Part shown: piece by piece, positions 31,608-42,883 of the stretch
Layout of the letters: the number at the start of each line of letters is the position of its first letter
Numbering within the stretch: the stretch's first letter is position 1
Source: Diphasiastrum complanatum
Taxonomy: Eukaryota > Streptophyta > Lycopodiopsida > Lycopodiales > Lycopodiaceae
Direction of reading: 5' to 3'
Assembly: GCA_029204225.1 (NCBI GenBank)
Contig: CM055102.1
Location: forward strand, 13,072,199-13,136,198
DNA length: 64,000 nt
Made by a program: the position numbers and the translations under genes
Notes under the pieces: model-generated
Databases searched by the model: none
What the model saw: the letters and a program-made list of their open reading frames with translations, nothing else
What the model was told of the DNA's origin: nothing

Positions 31608-34540
31608 ATGGCAACTCTAAGCGAGAGTGTCCTCAATGAGTCAAGCAAATTGGAAGGAGTCGGCAACTATGCAGTTTGGAAATTCAAACTGAAAAACATT
31701 TTGATGGAAAAGGAGCTATGGGAGATCGTGACAAGTGAAGAGACAAGGCCAATGATTGAAGAAGATCAACGGGCATTTGACAAGAGAAAATGAAAAGCAC
31801 AAAATGTCATCAACTTATTAGTTAGAGATGCAATTATTCTCTACATTTCGGATTCAGAAGGACCAAAAGAAGCATGGGATACGTTGAAGGCATTGTTTGA
31901 GACCACAAACACATCTCGAGTGCTATTCCTGAAGACGAAGCTGCACACATTGTGAATGGATGATGGTGCAACTGTTGCTGATCACCTACTGAATATCAAA
32001 GAGATTCGTGACCAATAAGCAGCAGTTGGAGAGAGAGTACAGGATTGTGAGATCGTGCAATTGACATTGAATAGTTTGAGTGAGTCACATCAAATATTTG
32101 TGATAAGTATAGCCACACAGGAAAATCTTCCAACCTATGAAGAGTTAGGTGGATTGCTTTTGCAGGAAGAACAACGTCAAGAGAACTTGAGTCATCGCAA
32201 CATGGGATTTGATCAAGCTCTTGCAGTGAGAGGACATGTTCAGATTTGGTCATGGAAGACACCAATCAAGAGGTGGAAACTCATATCATGGATCATTCCA
32301 ACAATTTCAAGAACAATCCAATGATGGCCCAAATCGAGACAATTGGAATCAAGGCCAAGGTCAAGGACGCGGCTATTCCAAGCAAAATAAACCTAGAAAT
32401 TATAGGTATTGCAACAAACCTAGACATTGGGAGCATGAATGCTTCAAGAAACAGAAGGAGATAGAACAAAGAAAAGGCAAATGGCAAGCAGGCAATTATG
32501 CTGATTCAACATCAATTTGATGATGATTATTATGAAGACAATTATGTTGATCAACATCAATACGATGATGATCAATATGAAGATGATACAAGTAAGAGTT
32601 CAAACTTGTTCATTACAGCATTAATGACAAGTGATGAAGCCAAGGATACCTGATACATTGATAGTGGTGCGTCCAAGCACATGACTTCAAGGAAAGAGTG
32701 GTTTTCAGAACTCAAGGAAACTCACAATGGTGATGAAGTTGGACAAGCCAATGGCAAATTGCTATCTGTTAAAGGAGTTGGAGTGGTACCAGTGAAGTTA
32801 GCCAGCGGGAAGATAAAGCGGATAAGCAATGTGCAATATGTACATGGCTCTAACAATCTACTAACTGTTGGGACGATGGTTGATCAACAACTCAAGGTTG
32901 AGTTTGACAGCGACAAATGTCTTGTCAAAGACATCAAGAATCACTACAAAGTGATTGCTACAGGAGCTAGAGTCAACGAGAATCGACTCTACAAATTGAA
33001 TGCGAGATCTTTTGCTCAAGCTATGGTAAGCACGATTGATAGTCGAAGTGATCTTTGGCATCAACAATTCGGTCATATTAGTGCTCAAAGTTTATAGATT
33101 CTCAAAAGAGATAATCTAGTTATAGGATTGCCTGATATTTCTTTTGAAGAAAAAATTTGTGAAGGTTTCATTTTGGGAAAACAACACAAAGAGAGGTTTC
33201 CCAAAAGTGGAGCAAGGAGAGCCAGTGGCATCCTAGATCTTGTCCACAGTGATCTATGTGGACCTATGCAGACTAGATCTCTTAGTGGCTACTATTACTT
33301 TATCACCTTCATTGATGATTATAGCATATGCATTTGGATTTATTTCATAAGCAAGAAATCAGATGCTTTTGCTAAGTTCAGGGAATTCAAGGCATTAGTT
33401 GAAAGCAAATAGGATGTTGCATCATCTGATGGAGTTGGTGAGTATTTTTCGACAGAATTTATTGATTTATGCAAAGATCAAAGGATCAAGAGGCAGACTA
33501 CAACACCCTATTCACCACAGCAAAATGGAGTTGCAGAACGAAAGAACAAATCTTTTGTTGAAATGGCCAAGGCGATGCTCAAAAGCAAGGGTCTGCCAAA
33601 CACCTTCTGGGCAGAAGCTTGTAGCACAGCTACGCACATCCTGAATCGGTGTCCTACAAAATCCGTGGAAGGTAAGACACCTCATGAAGCTATTACTAGA
33701 AAGAAACCTAATATTTCTCACTTGAGAGTATTTGGTTGTGATGCTTATGCTCATATTCCTAATGAGAAACGAAGGAAATTGCATGCAAAAGCTATCAAGT
33801 GTATCTTCCTTGGATATGATGAGAAGGCCAAGGCATACAAGATGTATGACACAAATGCACAGAAGCTTTTAATTTCTAGGGATGCTACATTTGACGAGAT
33901 GGGCCGAGGTGAACAATCTGAAGTAATCACTGAACCTTTTGATGAGGGAGCGAAAGTACAGGTCAAGAAGGAAGTGGATTTTGATATAGAAAAAACATTG
34001 GACAAAGGCAAGCCTGATTCTGAAATTCTCAAGAGAGTACCTAAATGGTACTTATCAGTCACAGATGGTGCAAAGAAGGGAGATACTCCCGAATCTAGTG
34101 AGCAGGGAGGCTTAGAAGATCAAGTAGAAATCAAAAACCTCCTACAAGATTAGAGATGAATCTAGCCCTAATGGGTTCTATGCTCAAGGCTCAAGAACCA
34201 AGGAGTGGCGTGAAGCTATGGAAACAGAAATGGAAGCTATATCAAAAAATAGGACTTGAAACTTGGTTGAGCTACCTGATGGTAAAACGCCTATCACTTG
34301 CAAATGGATATACAAGATCAAATATGGAACTGATGGGCAACTCAACAAATACAAAACACGGTTGGTTGCGAGAGGATTTGAGCAGCAAGAAGTATTGATT
34401 TTGAGGAAACCTTCGCACCCGTAGCTAAGATGGTAACTATATGTTCTGTCATTGCTATTTCTACTTTCTATGGTTGGAAGATCCAGCAAATGGATGTTAA
34501 ATCAGCTTTTCTTAATGGAGTGCTGGATTAGAAAATCTAT
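31608..34540 (+). pseudogene. Copia copy B: gag, protease, integrase, partial RT
   Basis: The gag starts at 31608 (LNESSKLEGVGNYAVWKFKL). Stops at 31791 and about 31954 and a frameshift near 32240 lead to the zinc knuckle YRYCNKPRHWEHECF, whose first Cys is Tyr. An acidic linker follows (DDDYYEDNYVDQHQYDDD), then protease YIDSGASKHMTSRKEWF, with Trp lost to TGA just before it. Integrase has SDLWHQQFGHISAQSL, HSDLCGPMQTRSLSG, FIDDYS, GVGEYFSTEFID with the second Asp region damaged, NGVAERKNKSFVEMAK and HLRVFGCDAYAHIP. Linker and early RT follow (KWYLSVTDGAKKGDTPESS, shifted RT pieces to about FLNGVLD). It then runs into a minus-strand element leader. The 3' end, including YVDD and RNase H, is absent. 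Confidence 0.92.
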
Positions 34541-34788
34541 ATTCTATTGACACAATTTACTAGAATAATGAAACATCAATATCTCATAGAATGCAATTTT
34601 GAGAAGATCTCAAAGATATAGCCTCCTCTCTGTGCATGTACACCTTGACACGTGTGGAGAAGGTACCTGAGACATAAATTCAATGATAGATCCCAAAAAT
34701 CCAAAGATTACATTGTTAGAAACTCGCCCTCCAAGAAACTAGCTTTCTAGCTCCAAATTCTGATCAAACACTAAGCCTCATGCATTTG
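34541..34788 (-). other. Untranslated leader of minus-strand element U
   Basis: It lies directly downstream (minus sense) of a perfect PBS. No gag start is recognisable before the junction with copy B, so only the leader of this element survives. Confidence 0.5.
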
Positions 34789-34800
34789 GCTCTGATACCA
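34789..34800 (-). promoter_or_regulatory. Primer-binding site of element U
   Basis: The plus strand GCTCTGATACCA is the perfect complement of TGGTATCAGAGC and abuts an LTR end (...GATTTTCAACA on the minus strand). Confidence 0.85.
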
Positions 34801-35371
34801 TGTTGAAAATCAGACATAATGGACCTTAAATGGATTCATTCGATCCTTATGAGGGATTGGATGCATAGCTTTCAATGGTTCTATCAATTACAAGAGCTAG
34901 AATTGATCTACCATCAAAAAAACAAGCAAGAACAATGATTATACAAGTGTTTATTATCAAATTTGGCTTCACACTTGTGAATGACAACCTGATGTATGGA
35001 CATAAGCCTGAGCATATTGTTCTAACAATGATTACCACATTAGATTACAAAAAATGCAAGACAAATGAGAGAAATCTTTGTTTGGTGCAAAACTAGCTCT
35101 ATTTTCTCCTTAGTTTTCCATAGAAAATGGCCTCCGTGATGGAGTATTTACATGATTGGAGACAGCAAGACTTGATATGGCTTCTTTCACATGTGTGGGG
35201 ATGTTGCATGTACTTGCATGCATGCCACTTTTAGTGCCTCGTCATCATTGATTGATTTTGCACTACCTAGAAATTGCCAAATGTCAATATTTGACTATGT
35301 TACATGGTTTTCTACATGCATGTCACCAAAACTTATGCATGAGTCAATGCATGTGTACCATAATTCTCACA
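34801..35371 (-). repeat. 5' LTR of element U
   Basis: The minus strand runs from TGTGAGAATTATGG (35371) to ...ATTTTCAACA (34801), 571 bp. It contains motifs shared with the TGTGA LTR family (CACATGTGTGG, AAATTGCCAAATG). The distal start is chosen by TG and family resemblance and is less certain than the PBS side. Confidence 0.55.
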
Positions 35372-35839
35372 TCAAACTTGTCTTTTAGCAAAGGTAATAT
35401 GGCTAGGACCATCAAGAGAATGAAGATACATGTTAAAATCTCTAGCTAAAATTGAGGGCAGGGAATTAATGGGAGAGATGTCATTCCACAGAAGCAAAAA
35501 AAAGGCAAAAAAAAGAGAATAGCTTTAAAACAAAGGAATAAAGCCTGCAAGAATCAGAGGAAAAGAGCTAGGCGCTTTATCAAATCAGCCTGTGGCTGAT
35601 CCTTAAGATTTTTGTCTTATTCCACCCTATCAACAATGACATCCACTATTCTGTAGTAGCAAGGAAGATCGGAAACAATTGATCTGCCCTACTACCAGCC
35701 AGTTGTCCATTGTCGCACTGCTCGTTTCTCATTGTACTACTCTCATAAGCATTTCAATATTAATCGATTTTTGATTGCATGGAATTGATTAATCTTCGAC
35801 TTCCAAAATGTAAAACTAAATTGTTATCGTATGATAAAA
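35372..35839. other. No gene recognised
   Basis: A short A-rich segment (35490-35530) and otherwise unassigned sequence between two minus-strand copia pieces. Confidence 0.5.
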
Positions 35840-36680
35840 ATACTCATGCATCTGTTCCTTCTCTTCGATTGTCCGAGGACATTGGTGTCATCCATATACA
35901 AAGTGATAGTAATAAAATAATGTTGCATTGACTTGAAGTAGACATTAGAATATGAAGTGTTTGGTTATAGCTGTGATCGATAAGAATAGTGTTGATCTTT
36001 TGAAACCATGCTCTAGCGGATTGCTTCAAGCCATAAAGTGCTATGTGGAGTTTACGTACATGATTTTGATTGCCTTCGATATTATAACCTTTGGGTTGCA
36101 TCATGTAAATATCTTCTTCGATAACTCCATCAAAATATGATGTATGTACATCTATTTGATGTACCTCTTAATCTACTACAGCAGCAAATGACAATAGAAG
36201 TCTGATTGAAGAATGTTTAACTACTGAACTAAAAGTCTCGGTGTAGTCGACATTATGTACCTGAGAAAATCTTCTCGCGACAAGTCGAGCTTTTCTTCGA
36301 TCGATGCTTCCATCTTCCTTGTATTTGATTTTGAATTTCCATTTGTAATCAGCTACATTTTTGTTGGCAAGCAATTCGACAATAGTCCAAGTCTGGTTCT
36401 TGATAAGCCATGAATACTCTTTATCCATAGCATCTTTCCAAAGATCAGAATCGGGCCGATTGAGTGCCTCTTCGACAGTAGTTGGCTATTGAACAATATA
36501 AGCTACAGAGTCGTCGATATACCATATAGGCGGTCTGTGTTCTCTTGTCGATCTTCTAGGAAATGAGTGAAGCTGCTTATTTTCATCATGTTGTAGTTGT
36601 TGAGCTGCAACAACATCTTCTTTGGATTCGTTGTTGATGTTGTTCATCTGCTATAAACGAGCTAGGACCTTCACCAATTA
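35840..36680 (-). pseudogene. Copia RT and linker of minus element Z1
   Basis: Reading down from 36660: RRSTREHRPPIWYIDD, TVEEALNRPDSDLWKDAM, KEYSWLIKNQTWTIVE, KYKEDGSIDRRKARLVARRF, VDYTETFSSVVKHSSIR, a stop, IDVHTSYFDGVIEEDIYMMQ, KLHIALYGLKQSARAWFQKI and, after a shift, LYMDDTNVLGQS with the catalytic box. RNase H and 3' LTR are absent. Confidence 0.88.
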
Positions 36681-36689
36681 CGTTTTCTA

Positions 36690-37600
36690 GTATAGTCTAG
36701 GGCGACGGTCTTACAAAAAATAGCATGCTTCTTCATCGTGATCTCGTCTAAGTGTTCATGAGTAGATAAGAGTTCCATGAGTTTAAACCATCCATCATAT
36801 AATTCAGAAGCAACCTCGTTGATTTTAGATTGCCTTAGTGTAATATGATTTAGACCTTTCTCTAGTGATTTGCGTAAGATTGAACTTTTAACAATAGTAC
36901 AACCCGTAGAGACAATATGTCTAAATTTTTCTGAAATAAAATTCTTAAATCGTTTAAAAGATAGGCAATAGCGGGAATGTAAATTGTCTATATCAAAATC
37001 GCAAAAAACTTCAGAAGGGAAATATCAGTCACTTTTAATACTTGGTAAGTATGACCAACCAAAAATAAAACACCAAACAGTCTGAATAGTACGTGAGCAT
37101 AAAACAACTTCACATGAATGGCTTTGAAAGCTCTATTACGGTAACATAAATGTAAAAAAGATCTTCTTGTATCACTGCTAGTAGTAAGCTGAAGACGACT
37201 GGTCGTAGAGGTAGTAACTTCCTTTCTTTTTGTCCTTTCTTCATCTTGCACATCGATCAATCCTTGTAAAAATTTAATCTCTTGACAAGTAGTTCACTCT
37301 TTGCACTACTGCTTTGCCCTTCCCTTTCCTCGAAACCTGAAAACCTTCTTTTTTTTCTTGTTCTTGACCTTGAAACGACTGAGTTAAGATTGATGTTGCC
37401 CATCCTTTTGCTTGTATTTTGGAAGTATTTGTCTTGGAGGGTAAAGAAGCTCGGTCTTTTCAAAAGGCGTTCTATTTCACGGATGTTTTCGGCATCTCCC
37501 AAGTGTGCTAAGAGTTTGGTAGAAGAGTCTTTTGCAAGTTCAATAGATGCATCAATCAGGTATTGTCGAATAAAGAGGAAGGGCAAATGTGCTTTAATGA
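36690..37600 (-). pseudogene. Non-copia insert, possibly Penelope-like N-terminal region
   Basis: This segment replaces protease and integrase between the gag and RT of Z1. In minus sense it reads FLFIRQYLIDASIELAKDSS, RLLKRPSFFTLQDKYF, RTRKKRRFSGFEEREG, then IDVQDEERTKRKEV, CYRNRAFKAIHVKLFYAHVL and, after a shift, SILRKSLEKGLNHITLRQSK and ELYDGWFKLMELLSTHEHLD. The xLxKGLNHI element is typical, from memory, of the region before RT in Penelope-like elements. A fragment with a Penelope-type RT lies 2 kb away. A captured host gene is the alternative. Confidence 0.35.
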
Positions 37601-38097
37601 CATTTCTATTCATTCTGGTGTCTTCCTGCAACAACATCGTGATGACTCGTGATAGAGTCAACTCTGGGTGTGTCGTGATGGTCATCACCCAGTTGTCGTA
37701 TGAGTTTGGCAAGCTTGAAATGTGATTATGTAGAGAATCACCATTTTTCATCTTGAGGGAGAAAAATCTCCTTCTAAAATGTAGCTTAGAAGCTACGTCC
37801 CTCACATCGTACAATGTGCTCAAGATGTCCCAGACTTCTTTCGAGGTCTGAGCTTCAGACACATGGCCCATTTGTGTGTTTGAAATGTTGAGGATGATTA
37901 GCACAAAGGCTTTGTCATCATTCGGCTTCCATCGAGAGATTGCAGCATCGTCTGCATCGGGTCTTGCCTCTACACCTGTGACAACATCATACAATTCCTT
38001 AGCCATTAGCACAATTTTTCATCTTAAATTTCCACAAATGGTAGTTGGATCCATCAAGCTTGTTCACGATAGGACTGGCTTTCCCTTGAAAATCCAT
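37600..38097 (-). pseudogene. Copia gag of element Z1
   Basis: The ATG at 38097 opens MDFQGKASPIVNKLDGSNYH and LWKFKMKN, then a shift and AKELYDVVTGVEARPDADD, HVSEAQTSKEVWDILSTLYD and KLHFRRRFFSLKMKNGDSLH. An internal deletion joins HNHIS to SLPNSYDNWVM and ITMLLQED. The ORF then continues without a stop into the foreign segment at about 37600, giving a 251-codon chimera (38012-37257). Confidence 0.85.
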
Positions 38098-38238
38098 GTG
38101 GAAGTTAGTCTAGGTGACAATAATAACTATCAGTGACTTAAGAACGAAGATCTAATGCAATTTATAGAACAAGAAAACAATAATTTTATCGCTTGATATA
38201 ACCAAGTTCTGTGGAAAGCCTATCAAGCTATGAAAATG

Positions 38239-38250
38239 GCTCTGATACCA
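38239..38250 (-). promoter_or_regulatory. Primer-binding site of element Z1
   Basis: The plus strand GCTCTGATACCA is a perfect complement of TGGTATCAGAGC, next to the LTR end ...GATCTTGACA on the minus strand. Confidence 0.9.
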
Positions 38251-39022
38251 TGTCAAGATCTTAAGGGTGGTGAAGGAATCAGATCCTCGGTGCGTGCACT
38301 ATGATTTTCATAGGCGAACACAAATAATCAGAGTTGCTTTGTAGAAGCGGAAGAGCAAATAGTTAGACAAATCGAGTCAGACATAAAGCAAGTAACGAAA
38401 CATCCAATATTGACAAAAAATGCAAAACCAGATAGTAATTTATTCAGATTGATATATATAAATACAAGTCAGATTGATGCTATGAGCACAAGACAATAGT
38501 GGCCAAAACCGCGTGCTCACAAAGCTACGATCTGTAATAGCTATGAGCTTATTCATCAGTCTAAAAAAGCATATAATCAATGCATTAAAGCATCTACTAT
38601 GTCTGTCTCTGATAAGTTGGCGTCTCAATGACTATAAGCGCTTGAGCCTATGTAGATCAGCGTGTCTTGTTACCCGTAAAGTTTTTCTTATTATTGATTA
38701 CAGCGATAATCTATATACAGATTTGCACTGGTGCAGATGTATGTACAAGAAAGAAACGTGGAGCTGTTGCGCCGTGTGAAGTACATCGTGGCTGCTGCTG
38801 TCATTGTCCAAGTAGTTGCACAATAGTAGAATAAGTGGGCATGACAAGTCCTCGACAAGTCGGCCAAGTCGGACTTCCTCGACAAGTCGGTTGCCATTCT
38901 GATGTGTGTCTTCAGTAATAGAGTTTTTCTGTAGACTATGCGATAATGCATGTAAAACTACAACAATGTGAATGGAATTAGATTAACATGAGATTTAGAA
39001 GAGTAGAGGAATAAATCCAATA
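38251..39022 (-). repeat. 5' LTR of element Z1
   Basis: The LTR end is fixed by the PBS. The start is estimated at about 39022 by alignment with the start of the related LTR at 40728 (GTAGAATAATCCAACA against GTAGAGGAATAAATCCAATA). It contains GGTGCGTGCACTATG and CGTGCTCACAAAGC motifs seen in related LTRs. Confidence 0.65.
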
Positions 39023-39130
39023 TGAAAGTGGTAGGTCGATGTCCATACAGCAGTGGTACAATTTATGTAGAGGAATAAATCCAATATGAAAGTGATAGGT
39101 CGATGTCCATACAACAGTGGTACAATTTAT
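39003..39130. repeat. 64-bp tandem duplication
   Basis: Units at 39003-39066 and 39067-39130 (GTAGAGGAATAAATCCAATA...) differ at only a few positions. They overlap the estimated LTR start of Z1. Confidence 0.85.
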
Positions 39131-39546
39131 GTCGTTCTAAGCAAATTTATTATGACATTCTAGAAAAGATTATAAGCCTCCTACAGACATCAAGAGGGAA
39201 GAAAGCCAAAGTTTATTCATCAAATGAAAAGTATGTTTGCCATCAGTTAGATCTAGCTTAGTGTCATGAGATCTAATTATTTGAAGCTGAGTTCAAGCCC
39301 TTTAAATGTGTTTCACAGATCTTGAAAAACTATCAAGGAGGAGTAGGTGTACCAGGACTATAATAGTGTTTAACGCAGTCATTATGTTTAAGTTTTTGGG
39401 TTTCAACAAGGCTTTTTGTCAAGAAGATATTTGTTGCGTAAGTGGTTTCGTCAGGCTACCGACAGAGAAGGGAAAAGTAAGCTAAAAATGTAGTACTATC
39501 AATGAGAGAGAGAGAGAGAGAGAGGTGTACCAGGGCTATAATAGCG
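39131..39546. other. Probable degraded element sequence with a 46-bp direct repeat
   Basis: The 46-bp repeats at 39346-39391 and 39524-39569 (GGTGTACCAGGRCTATAATA...) lie 178 bp apart, with a short (GA)n run at 39503-39523. In minus sense both encode KHND(C/Y)V..YYSPGTP, next to the RT fragment above, so they may be part of that element. Confidence 0.5.
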
Positions 39547-39822
39547 TTAAACGTAGTCGTTATGTTTAATTTGCACTTTCTCTATTATTGTTGCCATGCT
39601 TAGTTTCAAAAAATTCCAAGGGGTAGATCCAAAAAGAATTATCCTAGCCTGTGATTTATCCAAAAAATGTTTCACTCCGAGATTATAAGTGAAACAAATA
39701 TCATCAATGTATCTAAAAGAGTGTACTAAATCATTCATATAAGCCGTTAACCCGAGCTTAGCAACTTGTTTGATAAATTGTATCTCAAAATAGGATAGGT
39801 ACCAGTTTGTTGGAAGAAGGAA
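39547..39822 (-). pseudogene. Penelope-like reverse transcriptase fragment
   Basis: A continuous minus-strand frame contains FLLPTNWYLSYFEIQFIKQV, AKLGLTAYMNDLVHS, FRYIDDICFTYN, GSTPWNFLKLSMATI and KVQIKHNDYV. An L-Y-L-S-Y-x-E segment shortly before F-R-Y-I-D-D, then x-x-T-P-x-x-F-L-x-L-S, matches the palm-domain order of Penelope-like RTs and differs from copia (YVDD preceded by ALYVDD) and gypsy (FxDDILV). Only about 90 residues survive. No GIY-YIG domain was found. Confidence 0.6.
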
Positions 39823-40049
39823 TGACGATTCGATAAGTCGAAGTCTGTGAACGAACTATCGAGCGCATCAAAATGAGCCTTCTTTCCTAGTGCATGACTA
39901 CTCTTATCAAAAATTGAACAAAGCTATAATGACAGAAGTAACGTTCACTTTTAGAAACTAACTTAAAAATCATTAGTGCTAAAGTAATTTCGTAGCCAAA
40001 CAATTTCAAATTGCGAAGTAATGTATAGAATATTGCAACGTTGAAGTAT

Positions 40050-40728
40050 TCAACAGATCAATCGAAACAAAAAGAGATTTATCAGTTACAAATAACTACA
40101 GAGAAGCATACATCCTGACATGATACTAAGAAGATAGATTGATTCAGTAAATAGCATGTACAAATCAGATGATGAGCGCACAAAACAATAGCGGATAAAA
40201 ATCACGTACTCTAAATTATCTCTGAGGAACTGAAAACTCTGTCTGATGCACTTCCGCTACTAAGCAGTAAGCGCTCGTAGCAATATTCTTATAGAGCTCT
40301 GAAAACTTTCTAGAGACTTATAGAAGTCTTTACAATCAGCTATTTATATTAAAGTAGTTTAAGCTAATCCGGTAGGAGAGCTAATCGAGTCGTAGATCGT
40401 AATTGGTAGTTAGTTGTAATGCGTTGTCATTCATCCAATTAGGACTTTCCAAAATTTTACTTGCAAAACAATTAGAGCAAGTCTTTAGCTTCATATCAGG
40501 GGAACAATAATAGTCATATTTCGGCATGTTAGAGTTCTTTGACTTTCGTTGAAGTTCGATATGTCAGAGGTTTGTCCGATATATAGGAGTCACATGTTGA
40601 GCGATTCCCGAGTAATTCTGCAGACTATGTAGAAACACGAATAGAACTATAGAATTGGATAATGAATGGATGTAGATTAAAAATTGATTATTTGGATGAA
40701 TCACTTTTGATAGTAGAATAATCCAACA
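40050..40728 (-). repeat. 3' LTR of minus element Z2
   Basis: The minus strand starts TGTTGGATTATTC at 40728, right after the purine-rich GGATTAAGGAAAAG. Internal segments (CAAATCAGATGATGAGCGCAC...) resemble the Z1 LTR. The distal boundary is not clear and is given approximately. Confidence 0.65.
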
Positions 40729-40739
40729 CTTTTCCTTAA

Positions 40740-41281
40740 TCTGAATCCATGAATGCCTTGACCTTTAAACTTAGTTTTGCACAAAACTTTCTGTGTGCAT
40801 CCAAGCTTAGCACCCTAGTAAAAATATCAGCTGTCATATCTTGCGTTTGACAGTACTACAATTTTACCTCTTTGTCAAGAACTTTGTTTTTGACATAGTG
40901 ATACTTAATTTCAATGTGCTTACGCCTACAATGAAATCTAGGATTGGCTGATAAAGCAATAGCACTTTGATTATCACAATATAAAGTTGTCGAAGCATAT
41001 TGTTTCACACTAACATCTAAAAGTAAGTTTCTCAATCGTATTGCTTCCTTTGTAGCTTGAGATGATGTGATATACTCTGATTCAGTAGAAGATAGAGCTA
41101 TCGAAGTTTGTTTGCGACTATTCCATGAAATAAGACCGTTGGTGAGGAAGAATGTAAATCTAGAAGTGGATTTACGAGTGTCTACATCTCCTTCCCACAA
41201 CTTGCATCTGAATAACCATTGAGAATATCGAGTTTGTAGTTGTTGACTATGCTGGAGTTCGATGCTCAGCCTCAAATCCAT
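40740..41281 (-). pseudogene. Copia RNase H of element Z2
   Basis: The ORF down from 41281 contains WEGDVDTRKSTSRFTFFLTN (first Asp region), SIALSSTESEYITSS (Glu), LYCDNQSAIALSANPRF (Asp), HCRRKHIEIKYHYVKNKVLD and, past a stop, MTADIFTRVL and KVKAFMDSD. It is better preserved than the other RNase H fragments here. RT and upstream parts are missing. Confidence 0.9.
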
Positions 41282-41599
41282 TTAATAATGAGCATCTTGA
41301 AAGTTGTACAAAATCCAAAAAAAAGGCTAAAATTTTTAAACAGAAGGTCAAAATATCCAGTATTGGATTTTCCCGACATAAGCCTTTTCCGACCCAATGT
41401 AAAACTTCTCAAAGAGATTTTCCAACCCTGGGTCGGGTCGAATCGGGTCTAACTTTTCCGACCCCGGTTCCCTAGATTATTCGGGCATGTTCGACCATGG
41501 ATTGGGGGTGTCGGATTTGGTCTGATTTATTCGGGCTTATATTTTTCGACCCATTATAAAATTCCGATATTGTCGGTCAGAAAATCCGACCCAACAACT
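41282..41599. other. Non-coding stretch with recurrent TCCGACCCA / GGGTCGG motifs
   Basis: Repeated TTCCGACCC, GGGTCGGGTCG and AATCCGACCCAAC motifs on both strands. The same core recurs inside the coding region of element D 2.5 kb downstream. Confidence 0.6.
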
Positions 41600-41979
41600 C
41601 CGCGTTGACGTCTGTCTACTCTTGGTACATTCAAGGCGGTTGTAATAATTGTAGCAAATCAGTTATAAATATTTTAGTATATTAATCAACAGTGGATAGG
41701 TAGTTAAATAAGTTTTAATCTTCATCAGAAAACTTCTTCTGAATCAATCAAAGTTTTATGTTGTCAGCGTTATCACGCTCAACTATCAAGCTGAAGTTAT
41801 CACTTCAAGTCATTGTACTCATTGTTGATATTAATTAGAGTGCAATTCCAGTCTCACTATTGTTTTAGTTCATTGCGCATTTGTCTGAAGCATTCATTTT
41901 AAATATTCTGCCACTAACTGTGGCACTTCTGATCCATCATCCACGCTCGCTCAGAATTCCACTGCCATTCCCATTTATA
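41600..41979 (+). repeat. Probable 5' LTR of element D
   Basis: The sequence before a PBS-like site has a TATA-like GTTATAAATATTTTAG (41661) and several TCAAGT/TCATTG motifs. No paired LTR is present, so the start is a guess. Confidence 0.4.
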
Positions 41980-41991
41980 TGGTATCAAAGC
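41980..41991 (+). promoter_or_regulatory. Primer-binding site of element D
   Basis: TGGTATCAAAGC differs at one position from the canonical site and lies 133 bp before the gag ATG. Confidence 0.8.
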
Positions 41992-42811
41992 GGGCAGTTC
42001 AGTAATCTGCATTTCTACTGCAGATTATCAGTCTTATTTCTATCAAGACATCTTTCTAGCAAGCGCGCGCAACCAACCGTATTCTAAAATCGTTGTTTCT
42101 ATCAACGATCTCGCTCAACCCATAATGGATCCATCTTCTAGTTCTTCTCTAATTGACAAACTAGATGGGAATAACTACCATCTCTGAAAATTCAAAATGA
42201 AGGTCATACTACTAGCCAAATAATTGTGGGACATCATTGATGGCATAGAACTTAAACCAAAAGGTGATGCAGCCATTATCACCAAATAGAGATTGTAAGA
42301 TGGCAAGGCCTTTGCCATGATCACTCAATATCATAGACACCCAAATCAGTCACATACGTGTTGCTCAGACTGCTAAGGATGCATGGGACATCCTAGCAAA
42401 CCTCTACGATATCAGGGACATCACCTCCAAATTACATTTGAGGGAGAAATTCTTCACCCTGAGAATGTTTGAAGCAAAAAGTGTTTCGAGTCATCTCAAC
42501 ACTTTCAAAAATCTTATGGAGCAGATGACTACGACTGACTCAATCATTGAAAATTCCGATATTGTTGTGACTCTATTATTAAATCTACCTAAAAAGCCTA
42601 TGAAAATTGGTTCATGGCAATTTCGACCTGGGAGAATCTCACTCTAATAAGAGAAATCTCGATGCTTCTATAAGAGGAAATCAAAAGATCTACATCCTCC
42701 TCAAACTCAGGGTCGGATCCTCAGGCTCTATATTCTAAAAATCATAAGTTTAGATCAAACAGATCTACACAATCAAATTATCTTGACAAAATGAACAACA
42801 TGCAATCTGGA

Positions 42812-42883
42812 TCGAATTCTAACTTTGGGTTGAATTCTGGCTTAGGGTCGAATTTTGGCTCATAGTCGAATTCAAATTCCTCA
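42812..42883 (+). repeat. In-frame 18-bp tandem repeat in gag of element D
   Basis: Units start TCGAATT/TTGAATT at 42812, 42830, 42848 and 42866, an exact 18-bp period encoding six-residue Ser-Asn-Phe-Gly units. Confidence 0.8.

Noticed and set aside
40095-40125. TGATACTAAG near 40.1 kb as a primer-binding site
   Set aside because: It is in the wrong orientation relative to the minus-strand LTR and matches the motif poorly.
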